In this document: positions 62,622-64,000 of the stretch, piece after piece
Layout: each line of letters begins with the position of its first letter
How positions within the stretch are numbered: position 1 is the stretch's first letter
Source of the DNA: Macrostomum hystrix
Lineage: Eukaryota; Platyhelminthes; Macrostomidae
Reading direction: 5' to 3'
Assembly (NCBI GenBank): GCA_950097015.1
Contig: CATNEN010000035.1
Location: forward strand, 261,001-325,000
Length of the DNA: 64,000 bases
Program-made: the position numbers and the translations under genes
Notes under the pieces: generated by a model
Database searches by the model: none
Told to the model about the DNA's origin: nothing
What the model saw: only the letters and a program-made list of their open reading frames with translations

Positions 62622-64000
62622 ATAGAGAGAGGAGACAGTAGATTAGAGAGAGAGGAGACAGTAGATTAGAGAGAGAGGAGACAGTAGATTAGAGAGAGAG
62701 GAGACAGTAGATTAGAGAGAGAGGAGACAGTAGATTAGAGAGAGAGGAGACAGTAGATTAGAGAGAGAGGAGACAGTAGATTAGAGAGAGAGGAGACAGT
62801 AGATTAGAGAGAGAGGAGACAGTAGATTAGACAGAGAGGAGACAGTAGATTAGAGAGAGAGAGAGAGGAGACAGTAGATTAGAGAGAGAGGAGACAGTAG
62901 ATTAGAGAGAGAGGAGACAGTAGATTAGAGAGAGAGGAGACAGTAGATTAGAGAGAGAGGAAACAGTAGATTAGAGAGAGAGAGAGGAGACAGTAGATTA
63001 GAGAGAGAGGAGACAATAGATTAGAGAGAGAGGAGACAGTAGATTAGAGAGAGAGGAGACAGTAGATTAGAGAGAGAGGAGACAGTAGATTAGAGAGAGA
63101 GGAGACAGTAGATTAGAGAGAGAGGAGACAGTAGATTAGAGAGAGAGGAGACAGTAGATTAGAGAGAGAGGAGACAGTAGATTAGAGAGAGAGGAGACAG
63201 TAGATTAGAGAGAGAGGAGACAGTAGATTAGAGAGAGAGGAGACAGTAGATTAGACAGAGAGGAGACAGTAGATTAGAGAGAGAGAGAGAGGAGACAGTA
63301 GATTAGAGAGAGAGGAGACAGTAGATTAGAGAGAGAGGAGACAGTAGATTAGAGAGAGAGGAGACAGTAGATTAGAGAGAGAGGAAACAGTAGATTAGAG
63401 AGAGAGAGAGGAGACAGTAGATTAGAGAGAGAGGAGACAGTAGATTAGAGAGAGAGGAGACAGTAGATTAGAGAGAGAGGAGACAGTAGATTAGAGAGAG
63501 AGAGAGAGGAGACAGTAGATTAGAGAGAGAGGAGACAGTAGATTAGAGAGAGAGGAGACAGTAGATTAGAGAGAGAGGAGACAGTAGATTAGAGAGAGAG
63601 GAAACAGTAGATTAGAGAGAGAGAGAGGAGACAGTAGATTAGAGAGAGAGGAGACAATAGATTAGAGAGAGAGGAGACAGTAGATTAGAGAGAGAGGAGA
63701 CAGTAGATTAGAGAGAGAGGAGACAGTAGATTAGAGAGAGAGGAGACAGTAGATTAGAGAGAGAGGAGACAGTAGATTAGAGAGAGAGGAGACAGTAGAT
63801 TAGAGAGAGAGGAGACAGTAGATTAGAGAGAGAGGAGACAGTAGATTAGAGAGAGAGGAGACAGTAGATTAGAGAGAGAGGAGACAGTAGATTAGACAGA
63901 GAGGAGACAGTAGATTAGAGAGAGAGAGAGAGGAGACAGTAGATTAGAGAGAGAGGAGACAGTAGATTAGAGAGAGAGGAGACAGTAGATTAGAGAGAGA
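62622..64000. repeat. 23-bp satellite-like array, runs off the window
   Basis: Unit ggagacagtagattagagag plus aga, about 59 copies. Variants with 4 or 6 extra bases of (ga) and single-base markers (gaaacag, gacaatag, ttagacag) recur in fixed order. Confidence 0.97.

Noticed and set aside
62622-64000. Regular repeats considered as a CRISPR array
   Set aside because: Units are directly contiguous with no unique spacers, and the DNA is animal.

Overview
This is eukaryotic (animal) DNA. Coding exons are GC-rich with G/C-biased third codon positions. They are separated by AT-rich introns with GT-AG borders and joined in consistent reading phase. Introns and intergenic DNA are full of short tandem repeats, two families of tRNA-derived SINEs, DNA-transposon relics and one piece of a non-LTR retrotransposon. 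Both recognisable genes are metazoan. Repeat content and gene style suggest an invertebrate, perhaps a spiralian such as a flatworm, but nothing seen here fixes the phylum.

Left part (1-7.3 kb, minus strand): six exons of a CCAR1/CCAR2-family gene (cell cycle and apoptosis regulator, transcription coactivator). It runs from an S1-like domain through the DBC1-type region and a SAP domain, and leaves the window at the left edge. Each of its five complete introns carries a different repeat or mobile element. One exon contains a 1-base frame break.

Middle (7.3-13.6 kb): intergenic DNA with a truncated mariner transposase inside matching inverted repeats, two SINEs, a MITE-like element with perfect 28-bp inverted ends, and a minus-strand exon of an unrecognised protein.

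Right part (13.6-61.2 kb, plus strand): one giant gene, a nesprin (SYNE1/SYNE2, MSP-300, ANC-1) orthologue. A paired calponin-homology actin-binding domain is encoded by four exons, followed by roughly fifty spectrin repeats and a serine-rich tail ending at 61176. The exon chain given here adds up to 19,737 nt including the stop (6,578 residues with the first start exon) and stays in frame through every junction. Four separate exons, each with its own ATG and each ending in phase 1, can supply the N-terminus. No KASH membrane anchor is visible. Internal starts, a 45-nt exon and a 114-nt exon candidate suggest further isoforms.

The right end (61.2-64 kb) is AT-rich 3' flank followed by a 23-bp satellite-like array with a 641-bp higher-order duplication that runs off the window.

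The two genes are divergent. Nesprins link the nucleus to actin; CCAR proteins act in the nucleus as Mediator/p53 coactivators. No functional pairing is implied by their adjacency.
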